64,000 nucleotides of DNA from JAVVHH01 sp964613945 (GTDB taxonomy: Bacteria > Pseudomonadota > Alphaproteobacteria > Acetobacterales > Acetobacteraceae): NCBI GenBank assembly GCA_964613945.1, contig CAZTJC010000009.1:65337-129336 (forward strand), written 5' to 3'. This document shows, one piece after another, positions 41,785-50,836 of this stretch. Below the pieces are notes generated by a model. The model had not been told where the DNA came from, made no database searches, and saw only the letters and a program-made list of their open reading frames with translations. Every line of letters begins with the position of its first letter. Within the stretch, counting starts at the first letter, position 1. The position numbers and the translations under genes are program-made.

Positions 41785-43103
41785 GCTTGGCGCTCCCGGC
41801 GCAACTCGGCCCAGCTTGCCAGGCGACGACCGATCTCACGTTCGAAGCCACGATCGCGCGGGCGGTAGAATTCCGGGCGGTCCATGCCGGCAGGAAAGTA
41901 GTTCTGCCCGGAGAAACCGTCCTCCGTGTCGTGGTCGTAATCATAGCCGGTGCCGTAACCCAGGTTTTTCATCAATTTGGTTGGTGCATTCAGAATATGG
42001 GCGGGGGGCATGAGGCTACCGGTCGCCCTAGCGCTGGACGCGGCTGCCTTGCTCGCGACGTAGAGCGCGTTCGACTTCGGCGCGGTGCCCAAATAAACGA
42101 TCGCCTGCGCAATCACCAGGTCACCCTCCGGACTACCGAGACGCTCATAGGCTTCCCAGGCGGTCATGGCCTGTACGAGTGCCGCCGGGTCGGCCAAGCC
42201 GATGTCTTCCGACGCGAAGCGGACCAGGCGCCGAGCGACGTACCGTGCGTCCTCCCCGCCAGCCAGCATGCGCGCGAACCAATACAATGCTGCATCGGGG
42301 TCGGAACCACGAAGCGACTTATGCAGGGCGGAGATGAGGTTGAAGTGCTCCTCACGGTCCTTGTCGTAGAGCGCGGCACGGCGGCCGATAATCTCGGCCA
42401 GCCCGGCGGCATCGAGTGGTGGGCCAGGAGGCACGGCGAGCAGTTGCTCGACCATGTTCAACACGTACCGCCCGTCGCCGTCCGCCATGGCGCACAAGGC
42501 GGCCCGCGCTTCCGGCAGCACCGGCAGCGCCCGTCCGGCCTGCGCCTCTGCGCGGGTCAACAGACGTTCGAGCGCCGCATCATTAAGTCGACGGAGCACG
42601 AGCACTTGGCAGCGGGACAGCAGGGCGCCGTTGAGCGAGAAGGACGGGTTCTCCGTCGTGGCACCAATTAAGATAAGCGTGCCGTCCTCGACCACCGGCA
42701 GGAAGCCATCTTGCTGCGCGCGATTGAAGCGATGCACCTCATCGACAAACAGCAACGTGCGTTGACCGGCCTGACGGCGGCGGCGAGCTTCGTCGAATGC
42801 GCGCTTCAGATCGGCGACGCCCGAGAACACTGCCGACAGCGAGACGAAATGCAAGCCGGCCGCATCTGCCAGCAAACGGGCGATTGTAGTCTTGCCGACG
42901 CCAGGGGGACCCCAGAGGATCAGCGAAGCCAAAGCACCGCGCCCAAGCATCCGCATTAGAACGCCATCAGGACCGACGAGATGATCCTGCCCGACTACAT
43001 CGGCGAGCACGACGGGCCGCAGGCGCTCCGCAAGCGGCTTGCCTTCCGTCGCAACGCCGGACGGCAACGCTCCGAACAGATCGGGCACTGATGAAACAGC
43101 CAT
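41781..43103 (-). CDS. rarA: Replication-associated recombination protein A
   Basis: A 440-residue AAA+ clamp-loader-like ATPase acting at stalled forks (MgsA/WRNIP1 family). LAERLRPVVLADVVGQDHL, Walker A GPPGVGKTTIA, Walker B TLLFVDEVHRFN and sensor 1 IGATTENPSFSLN are intact. The C-terminal tetramerisation region includes FARMLAGGEDARYVARRLVRFASEDIG. The ATG at 43103 gives the conserved beginning. A frame to 43148 adds fifteen residues. Neither start has a good Shine-Dalgarno sequence. Confidence 0.94.
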   Translation of the reverse strand: MAVSSVPDLFGALPSGVATEGKPLAERLRPVVLADVVGQDHLVGPDGVLMRMLGRGALASLILWGPPGVGKTTIARLLADAAGLHFVSLSAVFSGVADLKRAFDEARRRRQAGQRTLLFVDEVHRFNRAQQDGFLPVVEDGTLILIGATTENPSFSLNGALLSRCQVLVLRRLNDAALERLLTRAEAQAGRALPVLPEARAALCAMADGDGRYVLNMVEQLLAVPPGPPLDAAGLAEIIGRRAALYDKDREEHFNLISALHKSLRGSDPDAALYWFARMLAGGEDARYVARRLVRFASEDIGLADPAALVQAMTAWEAYERLGSPEGDLVIAQAIVYLGTAPKSNALYVASKAAASSARATGSLMPPAHILNAPTKLMKNLGYGTGYDYDHDTEDGFSGQNYFPAGMDRPEFYRPRDRGFEREIGRRLASWAELRRERQA

Positions 43104-43163
43104 TGTGGGAAGATAAGCGCGATAGGCGCTGGATGCGAGCGCCGGCATGGACCAGGCGCTGCT

Positions 43164-43191
43164 GCGGTCCCTCCCCTATAGGAGAGACCGC
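43164..43191. terminator. Hairpin between rplQ and rarA, possible terminator
   Basis: GCGGTCCCTCC and GGAGAGACCGC form an 11-bp stem with one mismatch (a G-U wobble in the minus-strand RNA) and a six-base loop. It lies ten bases after the rplQ stop, at the end of the long ribosomal block. No T tract follows on either strand, so it is an imperfect intrinsic terminator or an RNA-stabilising end. Confidence 0.5.
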
Positions 43192-43200
43192 GACAGGATA

Positions 43201-43629
43201 TTAGTCTTCGTTAGTGTCGTCGTCGGTCGCGACTTCCGGACGCGGGCCGCTGTCGAGGCCCTTAGCAGCCGGATCACGATCGACCAGTTCGATGATGGCC
43301 ATATCAGCCGCATCGCCATATCGCATGCCCGCGCGCAACACGCGGCAGTAACCACCGGCGCGACCACGATAACGCTCGGCGATCGGGCCGAACAACTTAG
43401 TCACCAGCTTCGGATCTTGCAGCTTGCTCATCGCCTGGCGACGGGCATGAAGATCACCACGCTTAGCCAACGTGATGAGCTTCTCGGCCACTGGACGCAG
43501 TTCCTTGGCCTTCGGCAGGGTAGTGGTGATCTGCTCGTGCTTGAGCAGAGCATGAGCCATGTTGCGGAACATGGCTTCGCGGTGACTGCCTGTGACACCG
43601 AGCTTACGCCCGGACATTCCATGACGCAT
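43201..43629 (-). CDS. rplQ: 50S ribosomal protein L17
   Basis: A 142-residue bL17 beginning MRHGMSGRKLGVTGSHREAM. The core KTLPKAKELRPVAEKLITLAK and YCRVLRAGMRYGDAADMAIIEL is standard. After residue 120 there is an acidic alphaproteobacterial tail ending DDDTNED. It is eleven bases after rpoA and ends the ribosomal block. Confidence 0.97.
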   Translation of the reverse strand: MRHGMSGRKLGVTGSHREAMFRNMAHALLKHEQITTTLPKAKELRPVAEKLITLAKRGDLHARRQAMSKLQDPKLVTKLFGPIAERYRGRAGGYCRVLRAGMRYGDAADMAIIELVDRDPAAKGLDSGPRPEVATDDDTNED

Positions 43630-43640
43630 GGTTCAGTTTC

Positions 43641-44660
43641 CTAGAAAGGCTCGTCCAGCCGCTTGGCCAGATCTTCGATGTTTTCGGGCGGCCAACCGGC
43701 CACGCTCATGCCGAGGGCCAGGCCCATCGCCGTGAGGACTTCCTTGATTTCGTTCAGCGACTTGCGACCGAAGTTCGGAGTGCGCAGCATCTCCTGCTCG
43801 GTCTTCTGAACGAGGTCACCAATGTAAACAATGTTGTCGTTCTTGAGGCAGTTAGCGCTTCGAACCGACAACTCGAGCTCGTCCACCTTACGAAGCAGAT
43901 TGCGGTTGAACGGCAGGTCGTCCTGAACTTCGTCCGGACGCGCAAGCTGCGGGTCATCGAAGTTGATGAACAGCTGCAACTGATCCTGCAGGATCCGGGC
44001 GGCGAGTGCCACCGCGTCCTCGGGGGTCACGGCGCCGTTCGTCTCGACGACCAGCAACAGCTTGTCGTAGTCGGTAACCTGGCCCACGCGGGTCGGCTCG
44101 ACCTTGTACGACACCCGCTTGACCGGCGAGTAGATCGCGTCAATCGGGATCAGGCCGATCGGCGCATCTTCCGGACGGTTGGCCGCAGCCGGAACGTAAC
44201 CCTTGCCGATGTTGACCGTGAACTCCATGCCGAGCTTCACGCCATCATCGAGGGTGCAGATCACCAAATCGGGGTTCATGACCTCGATGTCGTGCCCAGT
44301 CTGGATCTGCCCAGCGGTAATTTCGCCAGGGCCGGTCGCCTGCAGCACCATGCGCTTTGGGCCTTCGCCATGCATGCGAAGCGCCAGCTGCTTAATGTTG
44401 AGCACGATGTCCGTGACGTCTTCCCGAACGCCAAGGATGCTGCTGAATTCGTGCAGCACGCCATCGATCTGCACTGCGGTGACCGCGGCGCCTTGCAGCG
44501 ACGATAGCAAAACGCGACGAACGGCGTTCCCCAGCGTCATGCCGAATCCGCGCTCTAGCGGCTCGGCGACAACGGTGGCGACGCGGTGCGGATCGGAACC
44601 GGGCTCGACATCGAGCTTTTCCGGTTTAATCAACGACTGCCAGTTCCTCTGCAGGACCAT
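43641..44660 (-). CDS. rpoA: DNA-directed RNA polymerase subunit alpha
   Basis: A 339-residue alpha subunit. The N-terminal dimerisation domain contains EPLERGFGMTLGNAVRRVLLSSLQGAA-type sequence, and the C-terminal domain includes LRTPNFGRKSLNEIKEVL, the UP-element and activator-binding helix pair. The order rpsM, rpsK, rpoA, rplQ without rpsD is usual in alphaproteobacteria. Confidence 0.97.
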   Translation of the reverse strand: MVLQRNWQSLIKPEKLDVEPGSDPHRVATVVAEPLERGFGMTLGNAVRRVLLSSLQGAAVTAVQIDGVLHEFSSILGVREDVTDIVLNIKQLALRMHGEGPKRMVLQATGPGEITAGQIQTGHDIEVMNPDLVICTLDDGVKLGMEFTVNIGKGYVPAAANRPEDAPIGLIPIDAIYSPVKRVSYKVEPTRVGQVTDYDKLLLVVETNGAVTPEDAVALAARILQDQLQLFINFDDPQLARPDEVQDDLPFNRNLLRKVDELELSVRSANCLKNDNIVYIGDLVQKTEQEMLRTPNFGRKSLNEIKEVLTAMGLALGMSVAGWPPENIEDLAKRLDEPF

Positions 44661-44724
44661 GGATCAGCTCCAAACGAAATGTGCGCGGCCCATCAGAGCC
44701 GCGCTGGATAGTCAGACCCGTAGT

Positions 44725-45117
44725 TTAGACGCGACGACGCTTACGAGGGCGGCAGCCATTGTGGGGAATCGGCGTCATGTCGCGGATCGCCGAGATCGAG
44801 AAGCCAACCGCTTGCAAGGCGCGAAGGGCGCTCTCACGGCCAGAACCGGGGCCGCTCACTTCGATCTCCAGCGTCTCCATGCCATGCTCGCGCGCCTTCT
44901 TGCCCGCGTCCTCGGCTGCGACCTGCGCAGCATACGGCGTCGACTTACGGCTGCCCTTGAAGCCCTGCATACCGGCAGACGACCAGGCGATAGTATTGCC
45001 CTGCGCGTCGGTGATGGTGACCATGGTATTGTTGAAGGTCGCAGCGACGTGAGCAACGCCAGCGATGATGTTCTTGCGCTCCTTGCGACGGGGGCGCGCG
45101 GCGGCGGGTTTCGCCAT
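44725..45117 (-). CDS. rpsK: 30S ribosomal protein S11
   Basis: A 130-residue uS11 of the 30S platform. VAHVAATFNNTMVTITDAQG, SSAGMQGFKGSRKSTPYAAQ and the tail DMTPIPHNGCRPRKRRRV are invariant features. It follows rpsM after 68 bases and precedes rpoA by 64. Confidence 0.97.
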   Translation of the reverse strand: MAKPAAARPRRKERKNIIAGVAHVAATFNNTMVTITDAQGNTIAWSSAGMQGFKGSRKSTPYAAQVAAEDAGKKAREHGMETLEIEVSGPGSGRESALRALQAVGFSISAIRDMTPIPHNGCRPRKRRRV

Positions 45118-45185
45118 GGGCGTGGTCCTAACGAATGAGCCGCCGGAGCGGCAGGTAATGATGCGCCGCCGAAGCGGCGCGCGAA

Positions 45186-45563
45186 CTACTTCGTAACTTT
45201 CTTCTTACCGGCGATCGCCACGGCCTTGCCCTTGCGGGTGCGGGCGTTGGTGTGCGTGCGCTGACCATGGACCGGGAGGCCACGACGGTGACGCAGGCCA
45301 CGGTAGCAGCCGAGATCCATGAGACGCTTGATGTTCATCGACACTTCACGGCGGAGGTCACCCTCGACGCGGTATTCACGGTCGATCAGCTCACGGATGC
45401 GGAGCACCTCGTCATCGGACAGCTGATTGACGCGGCGATCATCCGGAATGCTAAGCTTCGAGACGATATCGTGCGCCTTCGCCGGCCCGATGCCATAGAT
45501 ATACTGCAGGCTGATCTCAACCCGCTTGTTGGTCGGCACGTTAACACCGGCAATTCGCGCCAC
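45186..45563 (-). CDS. rpsM: 30S ribosomal protein S13
   Basis: A 125-residue uS13 of the 30S head. MARIAGVNVPTNKRVEISL, YIYGIGPAKAHDI and GLRHRRGLPVHGQRTHTNAR are diagnostic. The start is GTG with GAGGAG upstream. The 100 bases before it, after adk, hold no other gene, and rpmJ is not here. Confidence 0.97.
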   Translation of the reverse strand: MARIAGVNVPTNKRVEISLQYIYGIGPAKAHDIVSKLSIPDDRRVNQLSDDEVLRIRELIDREYRVEGDLRREVSMNIKRLMDLGCYRGLRHRRGLPVHGQRTHTNARTRKGKAVAIAGKKKVTK

Positions 45564-45663
45564 GCTCTAGTCTCCTCGCCGCCGGAGCAAGTCTGCCCGA
45601 CAACCTTGTCTGTTCATCAAAAACGAAGTCGCCGTCCCCAGAGGGTTCAGCGTTGGACGCGTC

Positions 45664-46383
45664 TTATACGCTGCCGTTCAACGGAGTCAACGTGCTGTCA
45701 TCAACAGCACGTGAGGCTCCGCCAATCTTCTGGCGCAAGCTCGCCAGCACGGCTTCGAGCGAGATAGTGACCTCGTCCATGTCGGCCATGCCATCGACGC
45801 TCATCAACCGACCTGTGCTGGCATAGTGTGGCAGGATGGGCGCGGTCTGAGTGTGGTAGGCCGTCAGCCTGGTTGAGACGGTGTCTCGGTTATCGTCGGC
45901 ACGACGGCTAAACTTCCCACTACCGCAGACATCGCAAACGTCCGGCACGTGCGGCTTCTTGAACTCGTCGTGGTAGCCGGCGCCGCACTTTGCGCAGGTG
46001 TAGCGCCCGGCGATGCGCTCCGTGAGTGCCTCATCATCCACTTGCAACTCGATGACCGCATCGATCTGCTGCCCTGCGTGAGCGAGCATCTCGTCTAGCG
46101 CGATCGCTTGCGGCACCGTGCGTGGGAAGCCATCCAGGATAAACCCCTCGCTGGCGTCCGGCTGGCGAATGCGGCCCTCGATGATGGAGATGATTAGCGC
46201 ATCCGGCACGAGCTCACCGGCTTCCATGATGGCGCGAGCCTGACGACCAATCTCTGTACCGGCTTTCACCTCGGCTCGCAGCATGTCCCCGGTGGAGATC
46301 TGCACCAGGCCATGCACCTGCTCGAGGCGCTTAGCCTGCGTGCCCTTCCCTGCCCCTGGTGGTCCCAACAAGATAAGGTTCAT
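45664..46383 (-). CDS. adk: Adenylate kinase
   Basis: A 239-residue long-form adenylate kinase. P-loop GPPGAGKGTQAKRL, STGDMLRAEV and the catalytic GFPRTVPQA are intact. The LID carries four cysteines (CAKCGAGYHDEF, CDVCGSG), so it should bind structural zinc. A 25-residue tail after the last helix is extra. ATGA overlap with secY, the usual spc-operon arrangement. Confidence 0.96.
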   Translation of the reverse strand: MNLILLGPPGAGKGTQAKRLEQVHGLVQISTGDMLRAEVKAGTEIGRQARAIMEAGELVPDALIISIIEGRIRQPDASEGFILDGFPRTVPQAIALDEMLAHAGQQIDAVIELQVDDEALTERIAGRYTCAKCGAGYHDEFKKPHVPDVCDVCGSGKFSRRADDNRDTVSTRLTAYHTQTAPILPHYASTGRLMSVDGMADMDEVTISLEAVLASLRQKIGGASRAVDDSTLTPLNGSV

Positions 46384-47723
46384 CGTGCACGCCCCTTGAC
46401 GCGCGACTTGCGAATAAGCCCTTCATACTGGTGTGCCAGCAACTGCGACTGGATCTGAGTAACCGTGTCCATCGTCACCGACACGATGATCATCAGGCTT
46501 GTGCCACCGAAGTAGAACGGCACCGAGTAACGACTGATCAGGACTTCAGGCAGGAGACAAACTGCGCAAAGATACAGCGCACCGATCGTCGTCAGCCGAG
46601 CAAGAATTGTATCGAAATACTGTGCAGTGTTGGATCCCGGGCGAACCCCGGGGATGAAGCCGCCATACTTCTTCAAGTTGTCGGCCGTTTCCTCAGGATT
46701 GAACACGACCGCCGTATAGAAATACGAGAAGAAGATGATCATAGCCGCGTAAACGATGAGATAGGCCGGCTGACCATGAGCCAGTTGCTGACCGATCCAT
46801 GCCAGCCAACCGTTCGGGCTCTGCTGAGAAAACCCCGCGATCGTCGCTGGCACTAACAGGATCGAACTTGCGAAGATCGGCGGGATAACGCCGGCGGTAT
46901 TGACCTTAAGCGGCATGTGCGTCGAATCGCCGCCAAACATCCGCTGGCCTACCTGGCGCTTCGGATACTGAATCACGACCCGGCGCTGGGCTCGCTCCAT
47001 GAACACCACGAACGCCACGACCAAGACCGCCAATGCCATGAACACGACGATGAACACCGGGGACAGTGCGCCTGTGCGGCCAAGTTCAAGCAGGTTGACC
47101 AATGCATGAGGCAGGTTCGCGACGATGCCGGCGAAGATGATGAGGCTGGTGCCGTTGCCGATGCCGCGCGAGGTGATCTGCTCACCGATCCACATCAGGA
47201 ACATGGTGCCGCCGACCAAGGTGATGACGCACGACAGCCGAAAGAACAGCCCCGGATCGATGACGGCAGAGCCGAATTGGCCGCGCATGCTCTCCAGGCC
47301 AACCGCAATTCCGTAGGACTGAACCAGGGCGATCAACACGGTCAGATACCGCGTATACTGGTTCATCTTCTTCCGGCCGCTCTCGCCCTCTTTCTTGAGG
47401 GACTCGAGTTGCGGAATGGCCGCCGACATCAGCTGAACGATGATGCTCGCCGAGATGTAGGGCATGATGTTGAGCGCGAAAACAGTCATGCGGCCAAGCG
47501 CGCCGCCGCTGAACATGTCAAACATGCCCAGGATTCCGCCACCGTGCTGCGACAGGAGCTCACCCATCACGGAGGCATCGACTCCTGGAACAGGGATGTA
47601 GGTGCCCAGCCGGTACACCAATAGCGCACCCAGAGTGAACCAGATGCGCTTCTTGAGTTCAGTCGCCTTGGATAACGAGCCTAGGCTGAGGTTCGACGCA
47701 AGCTGCTCGGCCGTCGAGGCCAT
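46380..47723 (-). CDS. secY: Protein translocase subunit SecY
   Basis: A 447-residue ten-helix channel subunit. YIPVPGVD, MPYISASIIVQLM, KKEGESGRKKMNQYTRY, VIQYPKRQVGQRM and GVIPPIFASSIL mark the family, including the plug and cytoplasmic loops C4 and C5. I use the ATG at 47723 because AAGGGG is seven bases ahead. The ATG two codons earlier lies too close to it. Coupled to adk. Confidence 0.96.
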   Translation of the reverse strand: MASTAEQLASNLSLGSLSKATELKKRIWFTLGALLVYRLGTYIPVPGVDASVMGELLSQHGGGILGMFDMFSGGALGRMTVFALNIMPYISASIIVQLMSAAIPQLESLKKEGESGRKKMNQYTRYLTVLIALVQSYGIAVGLESMRGQFGSAVIDPGLFFRLSCVITLVGGTMFLMWIGEQITSRGIGNGTSLIIFAGIVANLPHALVNLLELGRTGALSPVFIVVFMALAVLVVAFVVFMERAQRRVVIQYPKRQVGQRMFGGDSTHMPLKVNTAGVIPPIFASSILLVPATIAGFSQQSPNGWLAWIGQQLAHGQPAYLIVYAAMIIFFSYFYTAVVFNPEETADNLKKYGGFIPGVRPGSNTAQYFDTILARLTTIGALYLCAVCLLPEVLISRYSVPFYFGGTSLMIIVSVTMDTVTQIQSQLLAHQYEGLIRKSRVKGRAR

Positions 47724-47829
47724 GGGCATTCCCCTTTATTGACCAGTCGGCGGCGAACTGGCCCGTTTGTCGGCCAGAACCCGGCCAGCACGTCACCCTG
47801 ATGTGGCGACGCGCGGCCGGGGGCAACAA

Positions 47830-48339
47830 TTATGCGTTGGGCTGGACCGCGTCGTCCGTCGTCGCACCCTTGGCGGCAACGGTCGTGGTGACAGTGCCAC
47901 CAGCCTGTTCGATCATGGCGATCGCCGCTGCAGACGCACCCGACACGGTGACGCGAACAGCCTGCGAGATCTCGCCCTTAGCCAACAAACGGACACCGAC
48001 GCGCTTGCCGGTCACCCGCACCAAGCCAGCACCCTCAAGCGCCGCTTCAGTAATGGCCTCGTTGGCGTCCAGCTTGCCGGCCTGCACTGCCGCAGAGATG
48101 GTGCCGACGTTAATGGGCGCATACTCGACGCGGAAGATGTTGGTGAAGCCACGCTTGGGAAGACGACGGTAAATCGGAAGCTGTCCGCCTTCGAAGCCGT
48201 TGAGCGAAACGCCCTCGCGAGCCTTCTGCCCCTTGACGCCCTTACCGGAAGTTTTGCCCTTGCCGGAGCCGATGCCGCGGCCAAGACGCTTGGACTTGAG
48301 ATGTGCCCCAGCGTTATCGCGGATTTCGTTCAGCTTCAC
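47830..48339 (-). CDS. rplO: 50S ribosomal protein L15
   Basis: A 169-residue uL15. LNEIRDNAGAHLKSKRLGRG, GSGKGKTSGKGVKGQKAREG and FEGGQLPIYRRLPKRGF are diagnostic. A 20-residue Ala/Thr-rich tail is added. The GTG start shares GTGA with rpmD and has GGAGG seven bases ahead. Confidence 0.96.
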   Translation of the reverse strand: MKLNEIRDNAGAHLKSKRLGRGIGSGKGKTSGKGVKGQKAREGVSLNGFEGGQLPIYRRLPKRGFTNIFRVEYAPINVGTISAAVQAGKLDANEAITEAALEGAGLVRVTGKRVGVRLLAKGEISQAVRVTVSGASAAAIAMIEQAGGTVTTTVAAKGATTDDAVQPNA

Positions 48340-48536
48340 TTCACGTCCTCCCAAACAATCAGGTGCTTAACCCGATCGATCATCCCCCGAACCGAAGGCG
48401 TATCCTCCAGCTCACGGGAACGACGGAGCTTACCCAGGCCAAGCCCGGCCAGCGTCCCGATCTGATCCTTGTTCCGGCCAAGACCGGAACGGATCTGGGT
48501 CACCCGAACGGTGCCCTTGCTCGGCGTATCAGACAT
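48336..48536 (-). CDS. rpmD: 50S ribosomal protein L30
   Basis: A 66-residue uL30 of bacterial length (VRVTQIRSGLGRNKDQIGTL, GLGLGKLRRSRELEDTPSVR, MIDRVKHLIVWED). The ATG overlaps the end of rpsE by eight bases and the stop overlaps the rplO start, so all three are coupled. Confidence 0.96.
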   Translation of the reverse strand: MSDTPSKGTVRVTQIRSGLGRNKDQIGTLAGLGLGKLRRSRELEDTPSVRGMIDRVKHLIVWEDVK

Positions 48537-49134
48537 CGGCGCCACCCTCGAGCGATGCATCCGCAGCGGCGCCATCGCGCTTACCGAGAATGTCAGAGAC
48601 CTTCTTGCCACGACGCGCCGCGACGGCTCGCGGGCTGCCACAGCGGGTAAGCGCAGCGAACGTCGCCTTGACCATGTTGTGCGGGTTGCGGCTGCCGAGC
48701 GACTTAGCAACCACGTCGTTGATCCCCAACGTCTCGAACACCGCACGCATCGGGCCGCCGGCGATGATGCCGGTGCCGGCTGCGGCCGAACGGAGCACCA
48801 CGTGACCGGCGCCGAACTCACCCTCGACGTCATGATGAAGGGTTCGACCCTCTTTCATCGGAACCCGGATGAGACCACGCTTGGCCCGCTCGGTCGCCTT
48901 ACGGATAGCCTCCGGCACCTCACGCGCCTTCCCCGCGCCATAGCCGACACGACCCTTCTGGTCGCCAACCACCACCAGCGCGGCGAAAGCGAACCGACGG
49001 CCGCCTTTGACTACTTTCGCGACGCGGTTGATCGTTACCAGCTTGTCGATGAGCTCGTCACCGCCTTCGCTCCGGTCGCTGTTGCGATCCCGGTCGCGGC
49101 CGCCGCGGCCGCCTTCCCGTGCTTCACGTGCCAT
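48529..49134 (-). CDS. rpsE: 30S ribosomal protein S5
   Basis: A 201-residue uS5. An Arg/Gly/Asp-rich N-terminal extension of about 25 residues precedes the double-stranded RNA-binding domain (LVTINRVAKVVKGGRRFAFA). The C-terminal half includes AAAGTGIIAGGPMRAVFE. Site of ram and spectinomycin mutations in the family. Confidence 0.97.
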   Translation of the reverse strand: MAREAREGGRGGRDRDRNSDRSEGGDELIDKLVTINRVAKVVKGGRRFAFAALVVVGDQKGRVGYGAGKAREVPEAIRKATERAKRGLIRVPMKEGRTLHHDVEGEFGAGHVVLRSAAAGTGIIAGGPMRAVFETLGINDVVAKSLGSRNPHNMVKATFAALTRCGSPRAVAARRGKKVSDILGKRDGAAADASLEGGADV

Positions 49135-49146
49135 TGCTAATTATCC

Positions 49147-49509
49147 CTAGAACGCCAGCCCGCCCTCGCGGGCGGCCTCGGCCAGCGCCTTGACGCGACC
49201 ATGGTACAAATATGAGCCGCGATCGAACACGACCTGCGTAACGCCGGCGGCCAAGGCCCGCTCGGCAACGAGCTTGCCGACCGCTTCCGCCGCTGACTTG
49301 TTCGACCCGGTCGCACCCTCGGTCTTGAGCGACTTGTCCAGGCTCGAAGCCGCGGCCAGGGTCTTGCCCTGGGCATCATCGATGATTTGGGCATACATGT
49401 GCTTGCCCGACCGGAACACCGACAGACGCGGACGTCCGCCCGACTTCTGACGGAGCTGGTAGCGGAGGCGCTCGCGCCGACGCTGCTGCAGATTTTGAAC
49501 CGCGCTCAT
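49147..49509 (-). CDS. rplR: 50S ribosomal protein L18
   Basis: A 120-residue uL18 that binds 5S rRNA. RRRERLRYQLRQKSGGRPRL, VFRSGKHMYAQIID and FDRGSYLYHGRVKALAEAAR are conserved. The ATG at 49509 lies one base after the rplF stop. The longer frame upstream is an overlap. Confidence 0.97.
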   Translation of the reverse strand: MSAVQNLQQRRRERLRYQLRQKSGGRPRLSVFRSGKHMYAQIIDDAQGKTLAAASSLDKSLKTEGATGSNKSAAEAVGKLVAERALAAGVTQVVFDRGSYLYHGRVKALAEAAREGGLAF

Positions 49510-49510
49510 C

Positions 49511-50044
49511 TTACTTCTTCTTGCCTTCCTTGCGCCGGATCTGCTCGTTGTCGTAGCGAACACCCTTGCCCTTGTAAGGCTCGGGCGGACGGAACCCGCG
49601 GATCTCGGCCGCGACCTGGCCCACTTGCCGCTTGTCGGTGCCCGTGACCGTGATAGCGGTCGGGCGCGGCGTGGTGATGGTGATGCCTTCCGGCACCGGA
49701 TAGACGACGTCGTGCGAGAAGCCCAGGTTAATGACCAAATTCTTGCCCTGGACCGAAGCGCGGTAACCCGTGCCCTGGATTTCCATCGTCTTGGCGAAAC
49801 CGTCGGAAACGCCCTTGACCATGCTCGCCACGAGAGCCCGGGTGGTGCCCCACATCATGCGAGATGGAGAGTCATTCCGACGCGGCGCCATCGACACCTC
49901 GTTGTTCTCGACCTTGGCTTCGACGTTGTCCGACAGAGGCAGCGTCAGCGTGCCGAGCTTGCCTTTGGCGGACAGGATGCCGTTGATGATCTCGACCGAA
50001 ACGCCCGACGGGACGGCGACCGGATATTTGCCTACGCGTGACAT
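49511..50044 (-). CDS. rplF: 50S ribosomal protein L6
   Basis: A 177-residue uL6 with two repeated domains (MSRVGKYPVAVPSGV, VKGVSDGFAKTMEIQGTGYR, FRPPEPYKGKGVRY). Normal length. It lies between rpsH and rplR in the spc cluster. Confidence 0.97.
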   Translation of the reverse strand: MSRVGKYPVAVPSGVSVEIINGILSAKGKLGTLTLPLSDNVEAKVENNEVSMAPRRNDSPSRMMWGTTRALVASMVKGVSDGFAKTMEIQGTGYRASVQGKNLVINLGFSHDVVYPVPEGITITTPRPTAITVTGTDKRQVGQVAAEIRGFRPPEPYKGKGVRYDNEQIRRKEGKKK

Positions 50045-50058
50045 GGTGCCCTCCTCGC

Positions 50059-50457
50059 CTAAAACACTCGGAACAAGACTTCGCCGCCGACATTGGCAGC
50101 GCGAGCCTCACCATCGGACAGCACACCGCGTGGCGTCGACAGGATCGACACGCCGAGACCGGCATACACGCGCGGGAGATCGGCGATGGCGGAGTAAACG
50201 CGGCGGCCGGGCTTGCTGACGCGGGTGATCTCTTTGATCACCGGCTCGCCTTCATTGTACTTCAACTCGATACGGAGCTGGTTGACACCGGGGCGAAGTG
50301 TCTCGGCCGTGTAGCCACGGATATAGCCTTCACGCTTGAGCGCCTCGAGCGCGTTGGCGCGCAGCTTGCTGGCCGGAGCCACGCAGCTCGAGTGACGGCT
50401 ACGCTGAGCGTTGCGAATGCGGGTGATCATGTCACCCAGTCCATCGGTCATCGACAT
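50059..50457 (-). CDS. rpsH: 30S ribosomal protein S8
   Basis: A 132-residue uS8 (DGLGDMITRIRNAQRSRHSS, RVYAGLGVSILSTPRGVLSD). In E. coli this protein represses the spc operon by binding its mRNA. I saw no clear copy of its target site before rplE. Confidence 0.97.
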   Translation of the reverse strand: MSMTDGLGDMITRIRNAQRSRHSSCVAPASKLRANALEALKREGYIRGYTAETLRPGVNQLRIELKYNEGEPVIKEITRVSKPGRRVYSAIADLPRVYAGLGVSILSTPRGVLSDGEARAANVGGEVLFRVF

Positions 50458-50469
50458 TCGTGGCGCTCC

Positions 50470-50775
50470 TTACCAGCTCGCCTTGACCATACCGGGCAAC
50501 TGCCCGGAGCTGGCCAGCTGGCGCAGCATCAGCCGCGACAACTTGAATTTACGGTAATTGCCGCGCGACCGACCAGTCAGGGCGCAAAGTAGACGAACGC
50601 GGACGGCGGCACCATTGCGGGGCAGCTGGGCCAGCTTGATGGTCGCTTCGAAACGCTCTTCGACCGGAATGGTGCGGTCCATGACCTGAGCCTTCAGCTC
50701 CGCCCGCTTGGCTTTGTCGCGGGTCGCCATGTATTGCCGCTTGTCGTTGCGGTTGACAGATGAAGTCTTGGCCAT
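50470..50775 (-). CDS. rpsN: 30S ribosomal protein S14
   Basis: A 101-residue uS14 of the long, zinc-free type: no CxxC pairs. MAKTSSVNRNDKRQY and ALTGRSRGNYRKFKLSRLML are diagnostic. Confidence 0.97.
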   Translation of the reverse strand: MAKTSSVNRNDKRQYMATRDKAKRAELKAQVMDRTIPVEERFEATIKLAQLPRNGAAVRVRLLCALTGRSRGNYRKFKLSRLMLRQLASSGQLPGMVKASW

Positions 50776-50836
50776 CGTAGTTTCTTACTCCTTGGAACCT
50801 GCCGGAAGCGACGTTCGGGCGGTTTTCCGTTAAGCC

